Source: an uncultured Rhizobiaceae group bacterium (GTDB taxonomy: Bacteria; Pseudomonadota; Alphaproteobacteria; Rhizobiales; Rhizobiaceae). From it: DNA of 64,000 bases. The stretch covers positions 186,001-250,000 of the forward strand of contig CALGMR010000004.1 in the NCBI GenBank assembly GCA_937958815.1, written 5' to 3'. Below are positions 6,855 through 16,200 of this stretch, one piece after another. A program made the position numbers and the translations under genes. The notes below the pieces were generated by a model that was not told where the DNA came from, did no database searches, and saw nothing but the letters and a program-made list of their open reading frames with translations. Every line of letters begins with the position of its first letter. Position 1 is the first letter of the stretch.

Positions 6855-9029
6855 TTATAGAAGCAACAGACCGTCTGCGAAATTCTCAGCCAAGTCCAAA
6901 TCTGAAACATTGCGGAGGTTTGCCACATCATAAGCTGTGCCACTTAGATCCACACTTACGATCGTGTTTGCACCAGCCTCACGGCTGCTGACATCCGCCA
7001 ATGTGATGTCCAACGCAGTGAAGTCCAAAATATCGACAACTGAGTAGTCCAAAATCACATCAGTGAAAGAGCTCATCCCGTCAAAAATATCTGCAGCTTC
7101 CCAGATATATGTTTCCGTCCCGACACCCCCAGACAACACATCGTCACCTGCACCACCCTGGATCGTGTCGTGGCCTGAACTTGTATCAATGCGGTCATCG
7201 CCATTACCACCGTAAACGATGTCATCACCGCCCTGACCATAGAGTCTGTCATTGCCATCACCACCATAAAGCGTGTCATGACCAACACCAGCAGTGATGA
7301 AATCTTCGCCGGCGTCGCCATGAAGTTCGTCATGACCAGAACCGCCGACTATGCGATCATCTCCAGCACCACCAAAGATATCGTCATGCCCACCTTCTCC
7401 AAGAATGGTGTCGTTGCCATCATTGCCATAAACTACGTCGTCGGCATGGCCTGCCCGCACAGTGTCATTGCCATCGCCTGCGGTGATGTGATCGTACCCA
7501 GCGCCACCAAGAATATAATCTTTGCCCTCGCCACCTGTGATAACGTCGTCGCCTGAGCCGCCATCCAAACGGTCATTGCCATTACCACCATCAAGCGAGT
7601 CGTTGCCAGCTTGGCCGTAGAGGCGGTCGTTTCCTTCGCCACCGGTTAGAAGATCTTCGCCAATACCGCCAAGAACATAATCTGCACCGTCTTCACCGTG
7701 AACGACATCATCACCTTGGCCTCCGTTTAGGTGATCATCGCCAACGCCACCGAAAACGGTATCATTGTCTCCATCGCCAGTAATTCTGTCGTCACCATCA
7801 TCGCCGTAAAGAAGATCATCACCGTGGCTTCCGCGAATTAAGTCTGCACCAGAACCGCCATGAATTTCATCTGTGTCTTGAGCACCATAAATCAAATCAT
7901 CCCCATCTTCGCCATATGCAAAGTCGGTGCCCGAACCTGTATAAATTCTATCATTGCCTGATCCACCGTACAAAATATCGTTGCCAGATTGACCCCAAAT
8001 ACGGTCGTCATCATCTCCGCCGTAAAGTCTGTCGTCATTGGAGCCGCCTAAAATCCGGTCTTCGCCTTCGCCACCGTAAACGGTATCATTACCACCATTG
8101 CCTAGAAGGACGTCTGCGCCATCACCGCCCAAAATCTCATCATGACCCGAGCCGCCGTAAATTCGGTCTTCACCTTCACCGCCTTCTACGACATCGTGTC
8201 CACTGGATGCGTTGATATAGTCGTTGCCGGAACCACCATACAAATAGTCTGTGCTCGATCCGCCATTAATTCGATCATCACCGGCACCACCATAAATTAC
8301 GTCGATACCGGAACTGCCATTGATCCAGTCATTGCCGGCATCGCCATAAAGCAGATCATCATCAATGCCGCCATTGATGGTGTCATCACCGTCTCCACCA
8401 TGAATTTCATCTCGGCCGTTGCGGCCATAAAGAGTGTCATTGCCACCTCGGCCTTCAAGATAGTCATCACCAGCATTGCCATCCAAAAGGTTGTCATTTG
8501 CATCACCGCGCAATTGGTCATTTTGCAAACCACCAGTGATGTTTTCTATTCCACTATACTGATTGAAATATTGATCGGTGCCAGTTGCGAGATCGATATG
8601 AAAAGCAAAGTTTGCAACGGCACTTCCGACGATCTGGATCCGATCAATTCCGGAACCCCCAATAAAAATGTCGCCTGTGCCATCATCAAATCCAGCATAA
8701 AGCACGTCATCTCCAGCACCACCGTCAAGGGTATCCTTGCCGGAACCAGCCTCCAAAATATCGTTGCCGTTGCCACCATTCAATGTATCGCTGCCATTGC
8801 CGCCGATCAGTACATCATTTCCATCATCGCCATTAAGCGTGTCATCGCCATTGCCACCGTTTAGGTAGTCATCGCCGTTGCCGCCATTGAGCGTGTCGTT
8901 GCCGTTTCGGCCAAAAAGTTGGTCATTGCCATCAAGACCATTGATAATGTCTGGATTGGCTGAATTTGAGCTGTTGCGGCCAAAAATACGATCATCGCCG
9001 CTTGTGCCGTTGCGAGTTCTCGTAGCCAT
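6855..9029 (-). CDS. RTX-repeat calcium-binding exported protein
   Basis: 724-residue protein built almost entirely of glycine- and aspartate-rich nonapeptides of the type GGxGxDxLx (for example GGNGDDTLN and GGSGNDRIY). These fill most of residues 12-640, on the order of 65 copies, and fold into calcium-binding parallel beta rolls. There is no N-terminal signal peptide. The last 85 or so residues leave the repeat and contain the DVILDYSVVDILDFTALDI segment, a pattern often seen before the C-terminal signal of type I secretion substrates; the chain ends in LLLL. No enzymatic domain is visible and no type I secretion genes are nearby. A surface, matrix or adhesin-like role is possible but not shown. 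Confidence 0.9.
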   Translation of the reverse strand: MATRTRNGTSGDDRIFGRNSSNSANPDIINGLDGNDQLFGRNGNDTLNGGNGDDYLNGGNGDDTLNGDDGNDVLIGGNGSDTLNGGNGNDILEAGSGKDTLDGGAGDDVLYAGFDDGTGDIFIGGSGIDRIQIVGSAVANFAFHIDLATGTDQYFNQYSGIENITGGLQNDQLRGDANDNLLDGNAGDDYLEGRGGNDTLYGRNGRDEIHGGDGDDTINGGIDDDLLYGDAGNDWINGSSGIDVIYGGAGDDRINGGSSTDYLYGGSGNDYINASSGHDVVEGGEGEDRIYGGSGHDEILGGDGADVLLGNGGNDTVYGGEGEDRILGGSNDDRLYGGDDDDRIWGQSGNDILYGGSGNDRIYTGSGTDFAYGEDGDDLIYGAQDTDEIHGGSGADLIRGSHGDDLLYGDDGDDRITGDGDNDTVFGGVGDDHLNGGQGDDVVHGEDGADYVLGGIGEDLLTGGEGNDRLYGQAGNDSLDGGNGNDRLDGGSGDDVITGGEGKDYILGGAGYDHITAGDGNDTVRAGHADDVVYGNDGNDTILGEGGHDDIFGGAGDDRIVGGSGHDELHGDAGEDFITAGVGHDTLYGGDGNDRLYGQGGDDIVYGGNGDDRIDTSSGHDTIQGGAGDDVLSGGVGTETYIWEAADIFDGMSSFTDVILDYSVVDILDFTALDITLADVSSREAGANTIVSVDLSGTAYDVANLRNVSDLDLAENFADGLLLL

Positions 9030-9216
9030 TTCATAGTCCTCTGCATTCCAATTGAACAGAGTTTAACAATTGCGGTTGAACCAACCTTCAAGGAGATTGG
9101 TAAAAATTTATCTGAATCAGCCGACAAATTGCCCATGAACGGTCATTTTCATTAACTATAGATCTGATGAAACATCTTGAATTTGAAGCCGCTAAAGCCC
9201 AATAAGTCTGGGAAAT

Positions 9217-9239
9217 GGAGTGCTTTCAGAATGCACTCC
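9217..9239. other. Hairpin in the mnmA leader
   Basis: A 7-bp perfect stem, GGAGTGC and GCACTCC, with a 9-base loop, lies about 75 bases before mnmA in the divergent gap between mnmA and the RTX gene. It has no T tract on either side long enough to call a terminator. The rest of the 282-base gap shows no other feature I can support. Confidence 0.3.
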
Positions 9240-9311
9240 CAAAATTTTACCCGTTAAATTTGGGATTGGGCGAGGTTCCGACTTGTACAATCCGTTAAGG
9301 CATCTTTCACC

Positions 9312-10514
9312 ATGGCACTGAATTCGCTTGGCTTTGATAAATCACCCGAAGACACCCGAGTGGTCGTCGCGATGTCAGGCGGTGTCGATTCATCCGTCGT
9401 GGCTTGTATGTTGAAAAACGAGGGGTACGACGTTGTTGGGATGACCCTTCAACTCTACGATCACGGCGCTGCTGTTCAACGCAAAGGCGCGTGCTGCGCC
9501 GGACAAGACATTCACGATGCCCGTCGCGTTTCCGAACAAATGGGCTTTCCTCATTATGTTTTGGACTATGAGCAAAACTTCAAGAAGCAGGTGATCGACC
9601 CATTTGCGGATGCATATTTGCGGGGCGAAACGCCTATCCCTTGTGTGGCCTGCAACCAAACCGTGAAATTTTCAGATCTTTTGTCGACCGCGCAAGAATT
9701 GGGAGCAGATTGCCTGGCCACAGGCCACTATATTATTTCACGCTTGGGCGAAGACGGTAATTATCAGCTTTACCGTCCGGCAGATGCTGACAAAGATCAA
9801 AGCTATTTCTTGTTCGCCACCACGCAAGAACAACTCAATTTCATTCGTTTTCCATTGGGCAACGTTCCCAAATCCGAAACCCGCCAAATGGCGCAGGACA
9901 TGCAATTGGTTGTTGCAGCAAAAAGCGACAGCCAAGACATTTGTTTTGTGCCCAACGGAAAATATGCTGACGTCATTTCAAAACTTCGCCCTGAAGCACA
10001 TGATCCCGGTGACATTGTTCATTTGGATGGTCGCGTGTTGGGGCAACACGAAGGCATTATCAATTATACAATCGGGCAACGCAGAGGCATTGGAGTGGCC
10101 ACAGGAGATCCAATTTATGTGATCTCCATTGATGCAAAAAGCAGAACCGTAACGGTTGGCCCTCGTGAAGCTCTCGCCACACGCCGAATAGAATTGCGCG
10201 ATGTGAACTGGTTGGGCGACGGCAGCCTATTCGATATCCCCTCAACAGGGCTGTCTATTCATGTGCGTGTGCGGTCAACCCGCCCTCCCCGTCCAGCACA
10301 GCTGACTGTTGAAAAAGACGGCGTTTTTGTCACACTCGCTGATGGCGAAGATGGAATTTCACCTGGACAAGCCTGCGTGTTTTACGAGACTGAAGACGCA
10401 AAAACCCGCGTGTTGGGTGGCGGCTGGATCAAGCGCACGGAACGCGAAAACGTTTCACACGAGAAAGCAAACACAGCACCTGTTGGCAAGACAACCCTGT
10501 ATTCACGCGTGTAG
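9312..10514 (+). CDS. mnmA: tRNA-specific 2-thiouridylase MnmA
   Basis: Cytosolic enzyme that uses ATP and persulfide sulfur to make 2-thiouridine at position 34 of the Glu, Gln and Lys tRNAs. The ATP-pyrophosphatase loop SGGVDSS is at 22-28. The two catalytic cysteines are Cys114 ([10 protein letters not shown]) and Cys211 (SQDICFVP). The conserved GATGHY-type motif is present as ATGHY near 136-140, and the C-terminal beta barrel as [11 protein letters not shown]. Length (400 residues) is slightly above the usual 360-390. It is a housekeeping gene standing alone between accessory loci, monocistronic as far as can be seen. Confidence 0.97.
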   Translation: MALNSLGFDKSPEDTRVVVAMSGGVDSSVVACMLKNEGYDVVGMTLQLYDHGAAVQRKGACCAGQDIHDARRVSEQMGFPHYVLDYEQNFKKQVIDPFADAYLRGETPIPCVACNQTVKFSDLLSTAQELGADCLATGHYIISRLGEDGNYQLYRPADADKDQSYFLFATTQEQLNFIRFPLGNVPKSETRQMAQDMQLVVAAKSDSQDICFVPNGKYADVISKLRPEAHDPGDIVHLDGRVLGQHEGIINYTIGQRRGIGVATGDPIYVISIDAKSRTVTVGPREALATRRIELRDVNWLGDGSLFDIPSTGLSIHVRVRSTRPPRPAQLTVEKDGVFVTLADGEDGISPGQACVFYETEDAKTRVLGGGWIKRTERENVSHEKANTAPVGKTTLYSRV

Positions 10515-10710
10515 AGCACACGACAAATCGCTCATGCAATCAGACACTATTGGCGGAATTTTTTTCGTATGGAACCTGATCGGCAGCGATAAAACTGCAT
10601 CTTAATATCCAACGATTGATCAATATGGACTTTCTGTGTTGCGTGTTAGTGTGCGCGCAAATTGAATTTAACGATCGCCGTTGAGACCGCTGCAGGAAAA
10701 GATTAGCCTC

Positions 10711-11379
10711 GTGTTCAGAACCGCTGCAATTTTTATAGCCTTGCTCTTGAGCAACCAAGCAAATGCCCAAGACTGCCCAAGCTTCTATCGTTTCGTAGAC
10801 TTTGGGTTAGAAGGCAATGATGGGAGAATATACCGCGGTGGCACTACGTTTCGAGCTGAGAGTTTTGACGGGCAATCTCTCATATTGAAAAGTCAAACCA
10901 AGTGCCGTGCCATTCGCGAAATATCGAAAGATGGGCACGGCAATCCCATTCCGGTTGTGACAAGTGTCGACTATGATCCAACCGTCATGGATGTACGTTT
11001 GGACAAACTGAAAATTTCAATTGTCGACAGCACTGACACAATTGCGAAAGAGAGCGCTAAATCTCATCAAGACCGAGTAGCGCGCCCGGATGCGAAGTTA
11101 ACGCGGGGAAGCAATTTTTTGTGCGTCACTTTGCGAGCAAAAGACGGTTTGAGTTGCCAACTGGTATCTCCTTATTCTGGAAATCGGCCACTGTATGTTT
11201 ATTGCGATGTGGCAAAGTGCACGATGCCAGTGCTCGCCATCGATAGCCAACTCGCAGCCAGTGCTGTTTGGCCAAGCGATGATCTTTCCGCAGACAACCC
11301 TTCCTCTGCAGGCATAAAAATCTCCAAGAAGATTTTCAAAATTCATGACTTTTTGAAACCCTTGTCTGCAGCGCTTTAA
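10711..11379 (+). CDS. Small exported protein of unknown function
   Basis: About 222 residues, not recognised. The N-terminus is a good Sec signal peptide: a hydrophobic run AAIFIALLLS followed by NQANAQ with an Ala-X-Ala cleavage site. The mature part has seven cysteines in scattered pairs (for example CPS, TKC, LCV, SCQ, YCDVAKC), suggesting disulfides and a periplasmic location. I prefer the GTG at 10711, with AGGAAAA 10 bases upstream; a TTG at 10681 gives ten more residues. It lies alone between mnmA and the tRNA gene. Confidence 0.7.
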   Translation: MFRTAAIFIALLLSNQANAQDCPSFYRFVDFGLEGNDGRIYRGGTTFRAESFDGQSLILKSQTKCRAIREISKDGHGNPIPVVTSVDYDPTVMDVRLDKLKISIVDSTDTIAKESAKSHQDRVARPDAKLTRGSNFLCVTLRAKDGLSCQLVSPYSGNRPLYVYCDVAKCTMPVLAIDSQLAASAVWPSDDLSADNPSSAGIKISKKIFKIHDFLKPLSAAL

Positions 11380-11860
11380 GGTCATTAGATCTCTACGAAA
11401 TTTTTAATCAATAATGCACGGCTTGCACCAAAAATCTGCCAGGTCTCGCGACGTGCCAATGTCACGTGAAAACCCTTTCAAAAGCCGCCTTTCATTTAAA
11501 TGGCAAACAATCTAATTGTTTGAGATTCACATGATTTTGCGGCGGATTTGGACACTTAAAATATCCATTTGCAAACTCGATGGGTCACACCCTGTTTCAT
11601 CTAATAAGGTTGGGGCACAAACTTTTCAAAGAAGTCGTGTTGTTGAAAGGCCAGCTTGCTTGTTTTCGATTAATGTTGGCATGTTCAACCGCAAGAAAAT
11701 CTTCATCAAACCGTCAAGTCTGAAATCCGTCGAAACAATCAGCAAAAGCCTGTTGACACAAAGCCATGGCGCCCACTATATCCCACGCGGTTGCAGTTAA
11801 ACTTTCTCGGCAACATTGTTTGAAAAATACCAATCAAACAGTCCAACAGGACAACCCCGT
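11380..11860. other. 481-base gap without a convincing gene
   Basis: Apart from the candidate tRNA promoter at 11753-11782 I find no supported feature. A 94-codon open frame at 11516-11800 lacks a ribosome binding site, a recognisable domain and a coding-like composition, so it is not called. Confidence 0.5.
11753..11782 (+). promoter_or_regulatory. Candidate sigma-70 promoter of tRNA-Met
   Basis: A consensus -35 TTGACA at 11753-11758 and a TATATC -10 at 11777-11782 are separated by 18 bases, about 75 bases before the mature 5' end of the tRNA. The spacing is 1 base longer than ideal. Confidence 0.5.
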
Positions 11861-11937
11861 GGCGGGGTAGCTCAGCTGGTTAGAGCAGCGGAATCATAAT
11901 CCGCGTGTCGGGGGTTCAAGTCCCTCTCCCGCTACCA
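11861..11937 (+). tRNA. tRNA-Met (anticodon CAT), elongator type
   Basis: 77 bases with an encoded CCA end. The acceptor stem GGCGGGG pairs with TCCCGCT using G-T pairs at both ends. The D arm is GCTC/GAGC, the anticodon stem GCGGA/TCCGC encloses ATCATAA with anticodon CAT, and the T loop TTCAAGT sits in a GGGGG/CCCTC-type stem. It lacks the three consecutive G-C pairs of an initiator anticodon stem, so elongator Met is preferred. The sequence matches the common rhizobial tRNA-Met pattern rather than tRNA-Ile(CAT). Confidence 0.95.
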
Positions 11938-11979
11938 TTATTCGCACCATCTTAGCAGATGCTCCAAGGGCTTGCTTTT

Positions 11980-12021
11980 CCTTAGATGTTCTCAGAGGAC
12001 AACTAAGGGGCAAAATTTTTT
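11980..12021 (+). terminator. Probable terminator of tRNA-Met
   Basis: CCTTAG/CTAAGG (6 bp), one A-A mismatch, then TGTTCT/AGGACA (6 bp with a G-T pair) closed by CAG make a long hairpin at 11980-12008. A run of six T follows at 12016-12021 after a 7-base spacer. The spacer is longer than ideal, hence moderate confidence. Confidence 0.6.
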
Positions 12022-12301
12022 ACCTGACGCTTCTTTAAACACCCTAGAAAACTGAATTCTTCTAAATGACTTTACATTGCCGAGTTGTAAACGAGCGGAC
12101 TTTTGCAATCAGAAGTTTCCATCAATGGCGGGTTTATTTGGATCATGATGAAGGCTTCGCTGCTTGAGCAAAAGGGCTGTCTTATTGATCAGCCACTCCG
12201 ATTTCATCTTTATATCGAGCAATTTGGAATTGATTGAATAGGTGAGATCAAAGCTGCTATTTGACTATTATTTGCCCCATGCCAGAAGCGGTGGTTTGGT
12301 A
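12022..12301. other. Gap between the tRNA terminator and the MBL gene, nothing recognised
   Basis: With the terminator at 11980-12021 this completes a 364-base stretch without a protein gene. The remaining sequence is AT-rich and shows no open frame, repeat or hairpin that I can support. Confidence 0.5.
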
Positions 12302-13150
12302 TTAGAGTTCTATTTCTAACAAGTCTTCTGCGATGCCTGATTGACCTTCGAAGTGTGCCTTGAGTTGTTGATCAATGGTTTTGTGAACCTCATCTGTATC
12401 CATTGAAGATCGCAAGTGAGTGAGCAACAGCCTTCCTACGTCGCAGCGCTTTGCAAGCTGAGCAATTTCAACGGGGTCGGGAGACATTTTTCGAATGAAT
12501 GTGTTGCTTTCATCGCCAAGCAATCGGTAGCACCAGTGGATCAACAGATCGGCATTCTGAGCCAACGCCTCTATTTCATTGCATAAGGCCGCGTCGCCCG
12601 TATAGACGAATGACTTTTCATCGACGTCCAGTCTGAACGCCATCGATGTTAATTGGGGCTGGGCATGGTAAGCCGTGCAAGATGTTAGTCGCCAATTGGC
12701 ACCAACAAACGAATATCCAGGCTCAATTTCTGTTATTTCAGGGTCGGGCCAAGGTCGTGGCAGAGTGCCGCCCCGTTCCACCCAGACCTCTTGACTGCCT
12801 GCATTCTCGGTGCGTGCGATCAGGTCAGTGGAAAAGACACCATCATGCCCAAACAGTTTCTGCGTGATAGACGCGATTGGCGCTGGCCCAAAAACTTTAA
12901 TAGGAGTGCCGCCTTCATCCCAGGCGGCGTGGACCAATCGGGCATAGTCCATCATGTGATCAGAATGTAGGTGGGTGAAAAACAAATGTGTAATGTCAGA
13001 AGGTTTTCGACCAGATTGCACGAGGCGATCAAAGACACCACCACCACAATCCATCAAAATCACATCCTCACCTGTCTCTATCAGAAAGCCCGAGGATGCG
13101 CGGCGAGGGTTAGGCTCAGGACATCCTGTGCCAAGGCATGTGATTTTCAT
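12302..13150 (-). CDS. MBL-fold metallohydrolase (RNase Z/arylsulfatase-like)
   Basis: 282-residue metallo-beta-lactamase fold hydrolase. The zinc signature HxHxDH is at 60-65 (THLHSDH). A further conserved Asp lies in YTGDAA and a C-terminal His in LLLTHLRSS, the layout of RNase Z-like and type III arylsulfatase-like enzymes. No signal peptide, so cytoplasmic. It overlaps the sulfatase gene by 4 bases (ATGA), so the two are translationally coupled and probably work on the same substrate. It could hydrolyse a lactone, ester or sulfate ester liberated in this pathway; the sequence does not say which. A housekeeping RNase Z is unlikely in this operon. Confidence 0.85.
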   Translation of the reverse strand: MKITCLGTGCPEPNPRRASSGFLIETGEDVILMDCGGGVFDRLVQSGRKPSDITHLFFTHLHSDHMMDYARLVHAAWDEGGTPIKVFGPAPIASITQKLFGHDGVFSTDLIARTENAGSQEVWVERGGTLPRPWPDPEITEIEPGYSFVGANWRLTSCTAYHAQPQLTSMAFRLDVDEKSFVYTGDAALCNEIEALAQNADLLIHWCYRLLGDESNTFIRKMSPDPVEIAQLAKRCDVGRLLLTHLRSSMDTDEVHKTIDQQLKAHFEGQSGIAEDLLEIEL

Positions 13151-14601
13151 GTAGAAATCTCCGGTGGTGGGGTTGCTGCAGGAGCGCCCAATTTCAAAGC
13201 CGCCTCTCTCCCACCATATCTTTCAATCATTGCCGCTTGATCCGCATGGGCAAGAGCGTCGGTTTCCTCCGGGTCACAGATAGATTGGAGTTCAGCGTTT
13301 AGCTCTTCCAATTTGAGTACAAATTCAGCGCTATGAGCCAAATTTTGTAACTCTTCAGGGTCATCTTTCAGATTGAACAGTTCAGGTTCGAAACCCACAT
13401 AATGGATGTACTTCCAAGCGCCCTTTCGAACCATAAAAGCGCCGCTCACCGCACCGGCAGCATGGTACTCACTGAAGACCACACGTTCGGGATCATAGGG
13501 CATAGATGCGATGTCTTTGATCGACGATCCAGGCGTGTCGCAAGAAAGGGATGTTCCAAAATGTTCTGCGATGGTGGCCGACACATCGATCCAGCTAACT
13601 GGCGTGTGACAGATTGAAGGCGCCAGATGTGGACCGCTCATAATCATCGGAATAGCGGCTGATTCTTCATACATATTGGACTTGCCCCACAAGCCGCGTG
13701 CCCCCACGTTGTCACCGTGATCAGAGGTGTAAATGATGGTGGTGTTGTCTCGAAAACCCGCCTCGTCCAACGCTTTCAGAATGCGTCCCACATTGTAATC
13801 GAGCCAAGAACATAATCCGTAATAGCTCGCCATCGCAGTGAGACGTTCTTCTTCGTTTTTAAACTTGTCCTCGGAACTTCCCATGGCGTTTTGTTTTTCA
13901 ACCCAAGGGTGGCGTATATAGCCCTTTGCGGGGTGCTGTTTTACTTCTGGCAATTCGTCCAGTGGATAAAGTTCAAAAAATTCCGGCGGCACAACAAGTG
14001 GGAAATGTGGAGCGACCAGACCTACATAAAGGCACCATGGATCGGAGCTCATGTGTGAACGATCATGCAACCATTTGATCGTTCGACTAACCACAGCCTC
14101 GTCGTACTCTGTGTATTTGCTGTGACCAGGGCCGATATAGTCACCGAGCATACGACCGGGCACAGAGACACGCTCTTCTTCTTTGCGGATAGATGCCCAT
14201 ACCATCCCCACACCACCAGCCACTTGCATGGGAATGTGTTCAACATCAAAACCTGCCGGATCTTCATCGCTGCGATAGTGAAGCTTTCCAATGCTCTCCA
14301 CTGTTACACCTTTTTCTTGAAGTGCGTGGCCCCAGCCTTTCGGTTTGCCGGAATAAGGCATGGCATTGTCCCAAAGACGATTAACATGAACGTATTGGCC
14401 GGAAGCGAACGACGCTCGTGCAGGGACACAGATGGGAGACGGTGTATAGGCGTTGGTGAACCGAATGCCCCGTGCTGCCAATCTGTCCAAATTCGGCGTT
14501 TTGATATCAAGTTTGTTGGCCCATTCGACAGCACATCCCATGGCGCGGGATTGATGCTCGTCAGAAACGATCAAGAGAAGATTTGAAGACTTCTCAGACA
14601 T
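13147..14601 (-). CDS. Cytoplasmic type I (formylglycine) sulfatase
   Basis: 484-residue alkaline phosphatase-fold sulfatase. The formylglycine motif C-x-P-x-R is CVPAR with Cys58, followed by ASFASG. Metal ligands are suggested by Asp14 (SDEH) and by TSDHGDNVG later in the chain, and GKLHY resembles the conserved GKWH region. Overall layout is close to choline sulfatase-like members of family S1. The N-terminus has no signal peptide, so its substrate must first be imported. It overlaps the MarR gene as TAATG and the MBL gene by 4 bases. A formylglycine-generating enzyme is needed but is not in the window. Confidence 0.93.
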   Translation of the reverse strand: MSEKSSNLLLIVSDEHQSRAMGCAVEWANKLDIKTPNLDRLAARGIRFTNAYTPSPICVPARASFASGQYVHVNRLWDNAMPYSGKPKGWGHALQEKGVTVESIGKLHYRSDEDPAGFDVEHIPMQVAGGVGMVWASIRKEEERVSVPGRMLGDYIGPGHSKYTEYDEAVVSRTIKWLHDRSHMSSDPWCLYVGLVAPHFPLVVPPEFFELYPLDELPEVKQHPAKGYIRHPWVEKQNAMGSSEDKFKNEEERLTAMASYYGLCSWLDYNVGRILKALDEAGFRDNTTIIYTSDHGDNVGARGLWGKSNMYEESAAIPMIMSGPHLAPSICHTPVSWIDVSATIAEHFGTSLSCDTPGSSIKDIASMPYDPERVVFSEYHAAGAVSGAFMVRKGAWKYIHYVGFEPELFNLKDDPEELQNLAHSAEFVLKLEELNAELQSICDPEETDALAHADQAAMIERYGGREAALKLGAPAATPPPEIST

Positions 14602-15074
14602 TAAAAATCCCGACGCTCGGCATTCAACTCAAGCTTTTCAAGCGCTGAAAACAATGCCGCTTTTTCGGTGTCCGTCACATCATGCAATAGGTGTTTTTGC
14701 CGTTTGCGCATGATGGTAATGACTTGACCATATATTTCATTTCCTTTGTCGCTCAACGACAACAGTTGGCGACGTTGATCGAGATCATCTGCGTCTGCGA
14801 CAATGAATTCCTCAGACACAAGCGTCTTTAGTGAGCGACTAAAGAGACCTTTATCCATATTCACTTTGTTTATAATGTCCGACGACGGAACTTTTGGACC
14901 GAACGCATTCAGCCAGGCAAGAATGCGCCATTGCACCAGATTCAATCCGGCTTCCTTACGCAATATGTAGGCAGCTTGCGCATTCAGCTTGGAATGAACT
15001 TTTGAAATTCGATAAGTTGCTAACGCGAGCAGTTCACTCGCCGGCATTTCTTTCTTTGCTAACTGGTTTTTCAT
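14601..15074 (-). CDS. MarR-family transcriptional regulator
   Basis: About 157 residues with the MarR winged helix: LVQWRILAWLNAFGP, SSDIINKVNMDKGLFSRSLKTL and the DDLDQRRQLLSLSDKG wing. I start it at the ATG at 15074, preceded by GGGAAAGG; the frame is open 28 codons further but that part overlaps the divergent promoter region. It heads the MBL-sulfatase arm and is divergent from tctCBA, so it probably controls both arms. MarR proteins usually repress and are released by an aromatic or acidic ligand. Confidence 0.9.
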   Translation of the reverse strand: MKNQLAKKEMPASELLALATYRISKVHSKLNAQAAYILRKEAGLNLVQWRILAWLNAFGPKVPSSDIINKVNMDKGLFSRSLKTLVSEEFIVADADDLDQRRQLLSLSDKGNEIYGQVITIMRKRQKHLLHDVTDTEKAALFSALEKLELNAERRDF

Positions 15075-15091
15075 AGCGCGCCTTTCCCGAC

Positions 15092-15124
15092 GCCAAATTG
15101 GCCTCAGTTTTCTTGACGGGTCAA
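15092..15124. promoter_or_regulatory. Two palindromes, candidate MarR operators
   Basis: The 99-base divergent gap between marR and tctC carries GCCAA-A-TTGGC (15092-15102) and TTGAC-GG-GTCAA (15113-15124). Both are perfect inverted repeats with centres 21.5 bases apart, about two helical turns, as expected for two MarR dimers on one face. Confidence 0.55.
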
Positions 15125-15173
15125 CCAACTTATGGAACGCTTTGGAAAAATCAATCATCAGTGGGAGAACGAA

Positions 15174-16127
15174 ATGATGAAGAAAACACTATTTGCAGGC
15201 ATTGCAGCCCTAGGAATGTTGAGCGCAACCGCGTCTGCCGCGCTAGCAGAATGGAAACCATCCGGCCCGATCAAATTGATCATTGCTTTTAAAGCCGGCG
15301 GTGGTGCTGACACGCAGGGACGGTTGATCGCTGAGCACATTGAAAAAACCAGAGGCTGGAAAGTTATCCCAGAAAACGTCACCGGCAAAGGAGGCGTGAA
15401 CGCATTATCTGCGCTGAAAGATCAGCCTGCAGACGGAACGGCCATCGGGATTCTCGTAACTGAAAGCCTTGGATACAACATGGCAGCGGCCAAAAAATCT
15501 GGCTTGAAACCCAGCGACTTTACACCGCTGGCCACCACCGCCGGTTTCCAGATGGGCCTTGTGGCCAAAACCGACAAAGGTTGGAAATCTATAGATGATG
15601 TGGTTGCGGCAGCAAAAACCGGTCAGAAAATTCGCTTTGGCGCAATGAGCCCCCGACTGGCTGATCTGGCTTACCTGTTGGGTAAGGCAAAGGGCATCGA
15701 ATTCAATACAGTGATGGTTCGCGGTGGCAAAGGCGTGATGAACGGCCTCAATGCTGGCGATATTGATATTGGATTCGGGGCAGGCATTCAAAACAAGGCG
15801 GTTGCTGCGGGTGATATGATAAATCTTGCATCCGGCATGTCCACCCGTTTGAAAATTTCACCTGATGCACCAACGTTGAGAGAGCTTGGTGTTGGTTTTG
15901 ATGCCGACGGTTATTTTGTAACAGTTGCGCCTGCAGGTCTGCCAGATGAAGCGCGCGCGGCATTAACTGGCGCCATTGAAGAGGCTGTGACAAAAGAAGG
16001 TTCAAAAGCCGCAGGCATGATGAAAAAAGCCTTTGGTGGAGCGACCGTCATTAAGGGTGCCGAACTGGACAAGCTTATTCAAGAAGGTTTTGATTCAGCA
16101 GGCGTGCTGATGAAAGCGTCCCAGTAA
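15174..16127 (+). CDS. tctC: TTT-system solute-binding protein (TctC/Bug family)
   Basis: Periplasmic binding protein of a tripartite tricarboxylate transporter, about 317 residues. A cleavable signal peptide (KKTLFAGIAALGMLSATASAALA) is followed by the Bug-type start PIKLIIAFKAGGGADTQGR. Bug proteins bind carboxylates and other small anions through two beta-strand loops. I start it at the ATG at 15174, with GGGAG 6 bases upstream; the next codon is also ATG. It is followed by a strong terminator-like hairpin, then tctB and tctA. Confidence 0.92.
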   Translation: MMKKTLFAGIAALGMLSATASAALAEWKPSGPIKLIIAFKAGGGADTQGRLIAEHIEKTRGWKVIPENVTGKGGVNALSALKDQPADGTAIGILVTESLGYNMAAAKKSGLKPSDFTPLATTAGFQMGLVAKTDKGWKSIDDVVAAAKTGQKIRFGAMSPRLADLAYLLGKAKGIEFNTVMVRGGKGVMNGLNAGDIDIGFGAGIQNKAVAAGDMINLASGMSTRLKISPDAPTLRELGVGFDADGYFVTVAPAGLPDEARAALTGAIEEAVTKEGSKAAGMMKKAFGGATVIKGAELDKLIQEGFDSAGVLMKASQ

Positions 16128-16150
16128 AGCCTCTCTTCAAGTCGTATTGT

Positions 16151-16183
16151 GAACAATGGGTCAATCGCCCATTGTTCTTTTTT
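16151..16183 (+). terminator. Intrinsic terminator/attenuator between tctC and tctB
   Basis: A perfect 10-bp stem GAACAATGGG/CCCATTGTTC with a 7-base loop is followed by six T. It lies inside the operon, between the binding protein and permease genes. Partial read-through would give more TctC than TctBA, as such systems need. Confidence 0.85.
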
Positions 16184-16200
16184 GTTATGTTGGACTTTAA

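Noticed and set aside
8142-8864. A 240-codon plus-strand open frame inside the RTX gene
   Set aside because: It is antisense to the repeat region; the repetitive coding bias of the RTX gene leaves the opposite strand open. The product shows no domain.
11516-11800. A 94-codon open frame upstream of tRNA-Met
   Set aside because: No Shine-Dalgarno, no recognisable motif, and it covers the likely tRNA promoter.
12302-13150. The MBL gene as housekeeping RNase Z
   Set aside because: It is translationally coupled to a sulfatase under a MarR regulator, which fits a catabolic role better.
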